Of a DNA stretch of 13,244 nt, positions 1-6,902 are shown in pieces. The notes beneath the pieces are model-generated. The model saw only the letters and a list, made by a program, of their open reading frames with translations. It made no database searches and was not told the origin of the DNA. The translations under genes were made by a program, and so were the position numbers. Source of the DNA: JAMCXS01 sp964459065. GTDB taxonomy: Bacteria; Acidobacteriota; Terriglobia; UBA7540. The stretch is taken from positions 1 to 13,244 of the forward strand of contig CAYWMN010000090.1 of the NCBI GenBank assembly GCA_964459065.1. Direction: 5' to 3'. The first letter of the stretch is position 1; each line of letters opens with the position of its first letter.

Positions 1-1347
1 GGCCGATCTCTCCCGGATCGACGTTTTGGACCGGCAGGCCGCTCCGGTATACAGGAAGAACTCCATGGACATTCGAAGGATCCACGACAGCGCTACGCCA
101 GCAAGCCCGAAGCGCGAGCCGAGCAGCCACAACGCCCCCGCGTATAGGGGAACTTGGAGCGCGAGAAGCTTCGCGACCAGGTCAGGCCGGCCAATGCCCT
201 GGAGCAGGGTCAGCGGTACATAGTTAAGTGAGTTAATCAGTACGCCCGCGGCCAGGATTTGCAGCACCGGCGTCCCCTCGGCGGCAAACTTTGCGCCGAC
301 CCAGAGGGTGAGCAGCGGACGGGCAAAAAAGGCCAGGAGCAAAGCGCCCGCGCCGACGGTTAACAGCAGGAACTTGAGGGAGCGAATGAGCGCGTTCCTG
401 ATCCATTCATGATCTCCCCGCCCGGCCGAAGTGCTGAAGGCTGGGAAAAGCGTGGCCATGAGGCTCCGGGGAAGAATCGAAAGCTTGGTTGAAACCATGA
501 ACGGCGGAGTATAGAAGCCCACGGCAGCGATCGAGACAACGGCGCCGATGAAAAATCGGTCAAAGTAGGTCACAAAAGTGCCGAGAGCGCTGGTGGCCGT
601 GACCCAGCCGCCAAAGCCAATCAGCGAGCGTACCAGACGAAGATCAAACGCGACGCGGGCGCCGAGCGCGGGATAGAGGCGCAGGCAGAGGTAGGCGGTG
701 AGGGCAAACCCGGCGATTCGCGCCAGCACCAGGAAGAGCACAATCGCGGGCAGGCCAAAGCCCATGGCGAGCGCCGCCACCGGCAGCAGATAGGTGAGGG
801 CGCTGGAGGGAATGCTGATGGCATTCAGAAGGTCAAACCGCTGCGAGGCCCCCAGCACGCCGCTGAGCGATCCGCCCGCGAAGTCGAGCGGCAGCGCGAC
901 GGCCAGCAGCAGAAAAATCAGGCGCGCCTGCGGGTGAAGATCGGCGGGAATCTTGAGCACCCGCCCTACCAGCACGGGCGAGGCCAGCGCCAGCGCCACG
1001 CCGCCCACCACGCCCAGGCAGGTCTGGCTGATGAGCGCCGTCCAGACCAGCTCCGGCAGCTTTTCGAGCTCGCCTTTGCCCAGAAGCTCCGCCACAAACT
1101 TGGTGGTGGCCGGGCCAATGCCCAGGTTGAACAGCGCAAAGTAACCCACCACCATCCAGGCCAGCGACAGCAGTCCAAAACGGTCGGGCCCCAGGCGGTG
1201 GATCACGTAGGGCATCGCCACAATGCCCACCAGCAGAGGCACAACCCGGCCGACGATGTTCAGCAGAGTGTTGCGCGCCAGTACCTTGCCGCCAATCGCC
1301 ACGGCGGGCGCGGAAGCAGGCCGGGATGGAGTTTCAGTAGAATTCAT
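1..1347 (-). CDS. wzx: Wzx-type polysaccharide flippase (5' part of gene; 3' end beyond left edge)
   Basis: An integral membrane protein that would flip polyprenyl-diphosphate-linked repeat units across the inner membrane for Wzy polymerisation. I translated the minus strand from the ATG at 1345-1347 and found 449 open codons with no stop down to base 1, so the gene is truncated by the window, not broken. After a polar Pro/Ala-rich N-terminus of about 20 residues, the protein is a chain of hydrophobic helices. Residues about 50-90 carry the signature of the polysaccharide transporter branch of the MOP superfamily (HRLGPDRFGLLSLAW, then GYFALFNLGIG and TKFVAELLG). The Shine-Dalgarno match is weak. 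A 221-bp gap separates it from the epimerase gene upstream, so it may have its own promoter or sit in the same long transcript. A related MOP exporter with another lipid-linked substrate is the main alternative. Confidence 0.9.
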   Translation of the reverse strand, partial: MNSTETPSRPASAPAVAIGGKVLARNTLLNIVGRVVPLLVGIVAMPYVIHRLGPDRFGLLSLAWMVVGYFALFNLGIGPATTKFVAELLGKGELEKLPELVWTALISQTCLGVVGGVALALASPVLVGRVLKIPADLHPQARLIFLLLAVALPLDFAGGSLSGVLGASQRFDLLNAISIPSSALTYLLPVAALAMGFGLPAIVLFLVLARIAGFALTAYLCLRLYPALGARVAFDLRLVRSLIGFGGWVTATSALGTFVTYFDRFFIGAVVSIAAVGFYTPPFMVSTKLSILPRSLMATLFPAFSTSAGRGDHEWIRNALIRSLKFLLLTVGAGALLLAFFARPLLTLWVGAKFAAEGTPVLQILAAGVLINSLNYVPLTLLQGIGRPDLVAKLLALQVPLYAGALWLLGSRFGLAGVALSWILRMSMEFFLYTGAACRSKTSIRERSA

Positions 1348-1568
1348 AAGGGTTCGGGCCTTGCGCCCGGGCGGCGGGTTGCGGGGCGGCCGGGGCCCAA
1401 TAGCCGCCCAATGTAGGCTACAGACTCCCGCCGGGCGGCCAGATGGGACGTTTGGGACATCCCGCGTGAAACTTCTTGAAACATCAACTCATTATTTATC
1501 AACAACTTACGAAATCACTTAAAACCCGGTTTTCATTTTGTGTTCCATAACGCCACACCGCGTAATTT
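1348..1568 (-). promoter_or_regulatory. 221-bp intergenic leader of the flippase gene: AT-rich island plus GC hairpin
   Basis: No gene is visible in this gap. In the direction of transcription, its first half (about 1566-1470) is clearly more AT-rich than the surroundings. It contains AATAAT on the minus strand (1491-1496), one mismatch from the sigma-70 -10 box, but I see no good -35 partner. It also holds the short palindrome AAAACCCGGTTTT at 1521-1533. The second half is very GC-rich and can form a 7-bp stem (1384-1390 with 1403-1409, loop of 12 bases) in the untranslated leader. A separate promoter for the flippase gene is plausible but not proven. Confidence 0.3.
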
Positions 1569-2621
1569 TTACCCTCCCGACGAGGATCCCGCAAGCTTGG
1601 GCGCGGTGCGCTCCGTCAGCACGGAATCGAGGATGGCTCGCACCTGCTCGCGGTCCTTGCTGGCAAAGTACCAGTCGGCCGTGCTCCGCAGTCCGTCCAT
1701 GAACTTCACCTTGGGCTCCCACCCCAGCAGTTTCTTGGCCAGGGAGTTATCGGCCACGCGGTTCATGGGTCCGGTCGGCATCTCCGGATGGAGCTCAATG
1801 CGCGGGTCGTGCCCGGCGTAGCGCAGCACCTCATGCACGGCCTCGATCACCCGCGTGCGCTCCATGGTGCCCAGGTTGACGGCGCTGCCGTCGTCGATCT
1901 TCTCGGCCGCCAGGATGGTGCCGGAAACAATGTCGCTCACGTGGGTCCAGTTGCGGATCTGCTCGCCGTTGCCCCACACCACGTATGGATCCTGCCCGAT
2001 GAAAGCGCGGGCGATCATGGCGATCACCGCGTGGTTCTCATGCCCGCGCGGACCGTACACCGTGAAGTAGCGGCAGGAGGCGGACTTCATGCCCCAGTCG
2101 GAATAGTAGGCGCGCAAGGTCATCTCCGCCATCAGCTTGGCCCAGCCATAGAGATTGTCGGCGTCGTAGGGCGGGCCCACCCTGTCTTCGGTGAGGTACA
2201 GAATCTCGGCGGGGTCGGTCTGGATGTGGTTGGGATAGACGCAGCCCGAGGAAGCATAGACCACCTTTTCCACTCCCGCGGCGCGGGCCGCACGGAACAG
2301 CATGCCATCGAGCGTCAGGTTGGTGGCGCAAGCAGCCTGGTGAAGATCCACGTAGCCGCGGCCGCCGTGGTCCGCCGCCAGATGGAAGATGATGTCCATC
2401 CCTTTCACGGCCTTCCGGGTGGTTTCGGCGTCCAGCAGATCACCCTGATGGAACTCCACTCGCCCGGCGGCCAGGTGGGGCTCAAGATTCTGTTTCTTCC
2501 CACTGCTGAGATTGTCCACCACCTTGACGGCGGCGCCCCGCTCGATGAGCGCATCGACCAGGTGCGAGCCGATAAACGAAGCGCCTCCGGTTACAAGAAC
2601 TTTCTTGTCATTCCAGTTCAT
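1569..2621 (-). CDS. NAD-dependent sugar-nucleotide epimerase, GDP-mannose 3,5-epimerase-like
   Basis: A 350-residue extended short-chain dehydrogenase/reductase predicted to epimerise or dehydrate a nucleotide sugar in the cytoplasm. The Rossmann motif is TGGASFIG at 11-18, so the middle glycine of GxxGxxG is serine. An acidic residue at D36 favours NAD(H). YASSGCVYP at 122-130 and YGWAK at 158-162 give the catalytic Ser and Tyr/Lys. The substrate half ends with WGNGEQIRNWTHVSD (216-230). By eye the closest family I know is GDP-mannose 3,5-epimerase: it shares the DHGGRGY-type loop near 84-90 and a cysteine (C127) at the place of the plant enzyme's catalytic Cys145. The partner lysine position appears to be R205. 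The ATG has a good AGGAGAG ribosome site 6 bases upstream (2628-2634). It starts 3 bases after the WecG-family gene, so the two are translationally close. A UDP-sugar 4-epimerase or dehydratase of the same superfamily is the alternative. Confidence 0.88.
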   Translation of the reverse strand: MNWNDKKVLVTGGASFIGSHLVDALIERGAAVKVVDNLSSGKKQNLEPHLAAGRVEFHQGDLLDAETTRKAVKGMDIIFHLAADHGGRGYVDLHQAACATNLTLDGMLFRAARAAGVEKVVYASSGCVYPNHIQTDPAEILYLTEDRVGPPYDADNLYGWAKLMAEMTLRAYYSDWGMKSASCRYFTVYGPRGHENHAVIAMIARAFIGQDPYVVWGNGEQIRNWTHVSDIVSGTILAAEKIDDGSAVNLGTMERTRVIEAVHEVLRYAGHDPRIELHPEMPTGPMNRVADNSLAKKLLGWEPKVKFMDGLRSTADWYFASKDREQVRAILDSVLTERTAPKLAGSSSGG

Positions 2622-2624
2622 GTT

Positions 2625-3443
2625 TTACTCTCCTGTTTCGTCATAATTTCTGAGTCCTTTGATTTCCAGGTAAGAATGCAAGGCAAACTGCGGCCCGTAG
2701 ACGAGTGCGCGCCGCCAGCACTTTTTGGGTTCCGAAGCGAGGCGCCACAGCCATTCGAGGCCCATCGCGCTGACCTTGCGCGGAGCAGGCTTGACTTTTC
2801 CGCTGACAAACTTGAAGGCGGCACCAATGGCGACAACGACGGGAACCTCCAGCCGGTCGAGATGCTCATAGATCCACCGCTCCTGCTTAGGAAGGCCGAG
2901 GCCCACCCAGAGAACATCGGGTTTAGCCCGGTTGATCATTCTTACGATCTCGTCGTCTTCGCAGGCTGAAAGCGCGCGGAAAGGCGGTGAGAAGGCGCCG
3001 GCAACTGCAAGCGAGCGAAAGCGGTTTTTCAGTTCGTGGACAAGCGCCCCCAGCACTTCATCCGTATCACCGTAAAAGTAGTTCGAGTAGCCCTGGCGAT
3101 TGGCCATCTCACAGAAGGTTGTCAACAGGTCCGCCCCGCGGACGCGCTTGGGCGCGGCGCCGAGTTTTTGCGCCGCCACGCGGGCGGTCCACTCCCCATC
3201 GGGAATCGAAAGGTCCGCCGATTCCAGAATTGCCTTGAAGTCAGGCCGCTTGAAACCTTCCACGAGCCCGTGCGAACTGGTGACGGCGATCCAGCGGCGG
3301 CTCTCGCGCCGCTCGATCCACTGTTTCATGATGTCCGTGGCCTCCTGCACGTCGATGTTGTGCACCGGCACGCCCATGACCCGGGCACAGGCCGGAGTTT
3401 TGGGCGCGATTGCGGGGCTTGGACTAGTCAGGACGGTCGCCAT
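2625..3443 (-). CDS. wecG: WecG/TagA/CpsF family glycosyltransferase
   Basis: A GT26-family enzyme of 272 residues. Family members transfer a sugar, often an N-acetylmannosamine-type residue, from a UDP donor to a polyprenyl-diphosphate-linked sugar at the cytoplasmic face of the membrane. The sequence shows the PDG motif at 81-83 (the likely catalytic Asp is D82), GLGLPKQERW at 181-190, then GAAFKFVSG near 207-215. The C-terminal block GLEWLWRLASEP at 228-239 is followed by WRR, which in TagA helps membrane association. The asparagine usual near the start of the family domain appears as serine here (TSSHG, 55-59). The ATG has an AAGGAGA site 8 bases upstream (3452-3458). The gene follows the initiating sugar transferase by 24 bases, as expected if it adds the second sugar to that enzyme's product. 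Family assignment is firm; donor and acceptor are not readable. Confidence 0.92.
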   Translation of the reverse strand: MATVLTSPSPAIAPKTPACARVMGVPVHNIDVQEATDIMKQWIERRESRRWIAVTSSHGLVEGFKRPDFKAILESADLSIPDGEWTARVAAQKLGAAPKRVRGADLLTTFCEMANRQGYSNYFYGDTDEVLGALVHELKNRFRSLAVAGAFSPPFRALSACEDDEIVRMINRAKPDVLWVGLGLPKQERWIYEHLDRLEVPVVVAIGAAFKFVSGKVKPAPRKVSAMGLEWLWRLASEPKKCWRRALVYGPQFALHSYLEIKGLRNYDETGE

Positions 3444-3467
3444 ACGGCAGGTCTCCTTCGATCGTTT

Positions 3468-4151
3468 TTATGATTGGTCTTCGGCAGGCGAAAGGGTAGG
3501 TTCAGCGGCCGGTCTTGCTGTAGCTTTGGACTTCAGTCTCCGCAGCGACCGCGCATTGAGCCAGCGAGGAACCTTTGAGGATCGAACTTCCCACCCGCCC
3601 CTGAAGGTCACCAGGAATGAAAAAGCTATCAGGCGAAAATCAACCGCCAGGCTCCGCCGCTTGATGTAAAGGAGGTCGTAGCGGAGTTTCTGCCGCCGTG
3701 GCAATTCACTGTCGCCGTATATCTGGGCGAATCCGGTCAGGCCCGGCCGGATGCAATGCCGGCGGTCGAAGCCGGGAATCTGTTTCCGGAATTTCTTCAC
3801 CAGTTCCACCCATTCAGGGCGCGGCCCCACAAAGCTCATGTCGCCGCGAAAGATGTTCCAAAGCTGGGGAAGCTCATCCATGGCCGTGGAACGCAACAGG
3901 CGTCCCACGCGCGTGATGCGCGGGTCGTTGGCGGAGGCCGGAACAACGCCCCACCTTTTGTCGGAGTCGGCGACCATGGAGCGAAATTTATAATTTACGA
4001 ACTCGCGATTGCCTTCGCCGACGCGAATCTGGCGATAAAAAACGGGACCGCCGTCTTCCAGCTTAATCGCGATGGCGATAAGGGCCCAAAGCGGCGAGGA
4101 AATGATGAGTCCGAAACCGGAGAGTAGAATGTCAAAAGCTCGTTTAGCCAT
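3468..4151 (-). CDS. Initiating phosphoglycosyl transferase (undecaprenyl-phosphate sugar phosphotransferase)
   Basis: A monotopic phosphoglycosyl transferase that moves a sugar-1-phosphate from a nucleotide sugar to undecaprenyl phosphate, starting repeat-unit synthesis. From the ATG at 4149-4151 it has 227 residues. It begins MAKRAFDILLS, followed by the reentrant membrane helix with its Ser-Pro break (SSPLWALIA). Then come YKFRSM, NDPRITRVGRLLR and the catalytic Asp-Glu dyad in MDELPQLWN, followed by MSFVGPRPE and RPGLTGFAQ. This is the short PglC-like form without the extra membrane domain of WcaJ. About 35 residues after the family core form a basic, then Ser/Glu-rich tail. The frame is open further upstream to an ATG at 4238, but that would add 29 residues of unrelated sequence and has no ribosome site, whereas the chosen start has AGGA about 10 bases upstream. 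The sugar specificity cannot be read. Confidence 0.92.
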   Translation of the reverse strand: MAKRAFDILLSGFGLIISSPLWALIAIAIKLEDGGPVFYRQIRVGEGNREFVNYKFRSMVADSDKRWGVVPASANDPRITRVGRLLRSTAMDELPQLWNIFRGDMSFVGPRPEWVELVKKFRKQIPGFDRRHCIRPGLTGFAQIYGDSELPRRQKLRYDLLYIKRRSLAVDFRLIAFSFLVTFRGGWEVRSSKVPRWLNARSLRRLKSKATARPAAEPTLSPAEDQS

Positions 4152-4351
4152 ATAAGATGTGTCCTGATTTAGGGATTGCGATATTGCTGCTTTCAGTGTG
4201 ATCCAAGGGGTGCCGAAAAAATCTTCACGTAACGCCATCCAACCAGGAGCGAGGAACCTGCATTTCTCTCACGCCGGCTCGCCGGGGCAAACCGAACCGG
4301 CTCAGAAGGGCGGCGTGGCCGAGGGGTTGGACGGTTACCGAGAGCGTGGTG
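4152..4351 (-). other. 200-bp gap between reductase and sugar-transferase genes
   Basis: No gene is supported here. The part nearest the sugar transferase (about 4152-4200) is relatively AT-rich. It holds TTGGAT followed 17 bases later by TATCGC on the minus strand, a poor promoter candidate. The middle contains a CCGGC-TC-GCCGG inverted repeat (about 4274-4285) and two copies of GAGCCGG on the minus strand. The segment 4309-4335 resembles the first third of a serine tRNA on the plus strand but cannot be folded into a full tRNA. No U-run follows any hairpin, so I do not call a terminator. Confidence 0.3.
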
Positions 4352-5503
4352 CTAAGCCTGCTGCGACGGGATGATCAATCGCTGCATGGCAATCAAAACT
4401 GCCTTGTGGTGCCAATCGAACTTCAAATTGCCGTTAATCCGGCCCAGCAGATCGATCGTCCTGGCTTTTTCAAAGGTCTTATCGAGCAGCGAATCCGGGA
4501 AGCGAGCCATCAGCTTCCTGAAGAAATAACCCGTGCTGAACTCATGGCCGAAGGTGGCGCGCCAATAACGCTCAAATTCGCTCAGAGCCTGTTCCGTAAA
4601 GCTCTTTCGTCGAAACGCCCGCAGCAGAACTTCCGCCGCCATTTCCGCCGACAGCAGGCCGTAGTAAATGCCGCCGCCGGTAGTGGTTTTGACATGGCCT
4701 GCGGCCTCTCCGATAACAAGGATGCGGTCAGCGGCGCATTTGCCGGAGGGCAATTGTCCAATCACTTTTTGCGACACTTTGCATTCGCGCACCGGCAGGT
4801 GCGGAGCGATTTTTTTCAACAGCGCGTCAAAGTAAATCCGGGGATCCTCGGTGGCCATGAGTCCCACTCGAACGCGCCCGTGGCCCAACGGGATCTTCCA
4901 CCCAAAGGCCCCGGGAGCCACAGACTGCCCCACGTAGATTTCTGTAGGACGGGCCGCTCCGTCGTTTCCCAGCGGGATATCCGCCTGGATGGCCCGCAGA
5001 AAATCCCGGGAGCGAACCAGGCCCAGGCTCTGGGTCAGGGAGCGGTTCACTCCGGAGGCGATGATGGCAGCGCGGGCCCGCAGGCGTCCCGGGCGGCGGC
5101 TTTCGCGGCAGCGAAAGCGGGCCGTCACGCCATGCTTTTGCGGTTCCAGTGATTCGACAACCTTGCCGAGCCACATCTGGGCTCCGGCGGAAACTGCGCG
5201 GGCCGCCAGGGCGCGATTGAACTCGCCTTTATGGACGACGTGCGCTAAAGGTTCCACAGAGCCGTGCTGAAGTTTGCGGCCCGAGGGGGAAATGGCTTCC
5301 ACCCGGCGAATCGTGTTCTGGATGGGAGCCGATGGCAAGTCAAACCGCGAGTAGGCCTCGACCCCGATGACGCCGGAACAGATGGCGCGCTCCCCAATCT
5401 GCGCCTGGGCGTCGAGCAAAGCAACTTCCAGTCCCGCCGAAGCCAGGCTCTGGGCGGCATGAAGCCCAGCAGGACCGCCGCCCACAATAATCACATCTTT
5501 CAC
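4352..5503 (-). CDS. FAD-dependent oxidoreductase, geranylgeranyl reductase family
   Basis: A flavoprotein of 383 residues in the family that includes chlorophyll and archaeal-lipid geranylgeranyl reductases and mycobacterial menaquinone reductase; members saturate double bonds of isoprenoid chains. The sequence shows the FAD-binding GGGPAG at 8-13 after IIV, a CSG motif at 42-44, and GAFGWKIPL at 198-206, matching the family's GYGWxFP-type motif. The second FAD motif is GEAAGHVKTTTGGG at 265-278. There is no membrane helix. I chose the GTG at 5501-5503 because GGAGG (5510-5514) lies exactly 6 bases upstream and the Rossmann strand begins at once; the longer frame starts at a TTG (5518) that would sit upstream of that site. 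It lies between the polymerase and the initiating transferase genes, so the substrate may be the polyprenyl carrier itself (inference). Reduction of a quinone or another isoprenoid is the alternative. Confidence 0.85.
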   Translation of the reverse strand: MKDVIIVGGGPAGLHAAQSLASAGLEVALLDAQAQIGERAICSGVIGVEAYSRFDLPSAPIQNTIRRVEAISPSGRKLQHGSVEPLAHVVHKGEFNRALAARAVSAGAQMWLGKVVESLEPQKHGVTARFRCRESRRPGRLRARAAIIASGVNRSLTQSLGLVRSRDFLRAIQADIPLGNDGAARPTEIYVGQSVAPGAFGWKIPLGHGRVRVGLMATEDPRIYFDALLKKIAPHLPVRECKVSQKVIGQLPSGKCAADRILVIGEAAGHVKTTTGGGIYYGLLSAEMAAEVLLRAFRRKSFTEQALSEFERYWRATFGHEFSTGYFFRKLMARFPDSLLDKTFEKARTIDLLGRINGNLKFDWHHKAVLIAMQRLIIPSQQA

Positions 5504-5509
5504 TTCGTT

Positions 5510-5514
5510 CCTCC
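5510..5514 (-). promoter_or_regulatory. Ribosome binding site fixing the reductase start
   Basis: GGAGG on the minus strand, 6 bases before the GTG at 5501-5503. It supports GTG over the TTG 15 bases further upstream. Confidence 0.7.
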
Positions 5515-5558
5515 GCAAATCTCACGCCCCCCGGCACCCCCGGGTGGCGGCAAACAAT

Positions 5559-6902
5559 CTATTCGCCAGACGCGGGGAGCGCGGAGCTTCGCGCCCTTGA
5601 TCCCATCGTGGCCATGGCCGCCAGCACCACAAACCACGCGGCGTTGGCAGGAATGTGGAGATTGAAATCGACAAAACTATGGACCAGCAGGCCGCACACG
5701 CCCAGCGCCGCGCCCAGGCGCATCCAGCCAGTTTCCCGCTCCAACCGCTCGTTCAGGTTCCCGAAAGCCAGGCGAAGAAACAGGACCAGCGCCGCCAAAA
5801 TGATCAGCGCGCCCGCCGCGCCGGTTTCCGCCAGCGCCTGGGCGTAATCGTTGTGGGCGTAAGGGTAAAGCTGGTCGGTGGGAAAAGTCTGGTACTCCGG
5901 AAACACGGAGCCGAAACTTCCAAGACCCGTTCCTATCACCGGATGATCGCGGAAGATGTCCAGGGCGTCGAGCGCCACGTGCATCCGGTCTCCGTAAGTC
6001 GCTTCCGGAGCGTTCACGAAATTGGCGACCGTGCCCAGCCGCTTTGAAACGCTCTTCGGCGCCATCCAGAAAAAGAGCAGCGCGGCGGCTGCGAGCCCCA
6101 GGATTCCCAGCACGAGCGAGCTTCGGGACTTGCGACCGCGTTTCCAAAGGATGGCGGCGAAAATGGCGATTTCTACCAGCAGTGAGACGAATCCCCCGCG
6201 CGAGGCCGACAGCAGCAAAGAGCCGATCGGCACGCATAGGGCAAAAGCCAGAAGCCCCCGGCCTTTGTCGTCTTCCGAGCGCGACAGGACATACATCGCA
6301 GCAAACGGAATCAACATTTCCATCAGGCCCGCATAGTCGTTGTGGTTGACGTACGGGCCGAAAGGCCGTCCCGCCGTTTTCACCACCCAATAAATCAGCC
6401 CGCCGCTTGAGAAGAACTGCACGATGGCGAAAAGCCCCATGAGAAACACGTAAACGGTGACCACCAGGCCCAGCCTCCGCCAGACCTTGACTGGACAGGC
6501 GGAGAAGAACTGGCAGGCGAGGAAGAACAGGATTCCGTCGGTCACCAGCGCGATCAGCGCGGCTCGCGTGCCGTAGTTGTCCATGGTGAGATGGCCGAAA
6601 TACTGGACGGCGCCGAGCAAGAGAAATAATGCTGCGGGCAGATAAAGCGGCGACCCTGCGATTCTGAGGCTTCCCTTGCGGACGCTCGCCACGGCCCACA
6701 TCAGCAGCACCAGAAAAGCGATGACGTAAAGCGTTCCCCACGCCCACGGCTGGACCGCCCCAAAAGCCAGCGGCGCCGACAGCAGCACGGCAACCAGCAG
6801 CCACCGCGCGGCGGCGAACCATCGGGCGCCCGCGGAGCCGGCGGGTGCTCCGATCACCCTGCCAGCAGCGATCCCTCCGGCTTGGCTTTGGGCGGAAATC
6901 AT
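5559..6902 (-). CDS. wzy: O-antigen ligase/polymerase family membrane protein (Wzy-like)
   Basis: A 447-residue inner-membrane protein of the Wzy/WaaL family, expected to join flipped repeat units into a polysaccharide at the periplasmic face. Many hydrophobic segments run from about residue 31 to 430. Family landmarks are FGPYVNHNDYAGLMEM at 181-196, SASRGGF at 232-238, the periplasmic-loop motif HPVIGTGLGSF at 320-330, and AHNDYAQALAETGAAG at 349-364. HSFVDFNLHIPANA at 408-421 forms the last part. The ATG overlaps the stop of the TPR gene (ATGA, 6899-6902) and there is no separate ribosome site, so translation is probably coupled. Within a locus that also has Wzx, Wza and Wzc the polymerase role fits best. 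A ligase that attaches the glycan to lipid or protein is the alternative, because the family does not separate the two by sequence alone. Confidence 0.88.
   Translation of the reverse strand: MISAQSQAGGIAAGRVIGAPAGSAGARWFAAARWLLVAVLLSAPLAFGAVQPWAWGTLYVIAFLVLLMWAVASVRKGSLRIAGSPLYLPAALFLLLGAVQYFGHLTMDNYGTRAALIALVTDGILFFLACQFFSACPVKVWRRLGLVVTVYVFLMGLFAIVQFFSSGGLIYWVVKTAGRPFGPYVNHNDYAGLMEMLIPFAAMYVLSRSEDDKGRGLLAFALCVPIGSLLLSASRGGFVSLLVEIAIFAAILWKRGRKSRSSLVLGILGLAAAALLFFWMAPKSVSKRLGTVANFVNAPEATYGDRMHVALDALDIFRDHPVIGTGLGSFGSVFPEYQTFPTDQLYPYAHNDYAQALAETGAAGALIILAALVLFLRLAFGNLNERLERETGWMRLGAALGVCGLLVHSFVDFNLHIPANAAWFVVLAAMATMGSRARSSALPASGE

Noticed and set aside
1521..1533. AAAACCCGGTTTT as an intrinsic terminator of the epimerase gene
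   Set aside because: The stem is only 5 bp with a 3-base loop and is mostly A-T; too weak for a terminator call.
1788..2969. Long plus-strand open frame of 393 codons across the epimerase and WecG-family genes
   Set aside because: It is antisense to two genes with clear family motifs, and its translation shows no recognisable domain; high GC content produces such frames.
4149..4238. Longer N-terminus of the sugar transferase from the ATG at 4238
   Set aside because: The extra 29 residues do not belong to the family, and there is no ribosome site, while the internal ATG at 4151 begins exactly at the conserved KRxFD start.
4309..4360. Plus-strand sequence resembling the start of a serine tRNA (GGCGGCGTGGCCGAGGGGTT, and GCTAA further on)
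   Set aside because: The anticodon stem does not pair, no T-arm or matching 3' acceptor strand is present, and part of it overlaps the end of the reductase gene. At most a decayed fragment, more likely chance.
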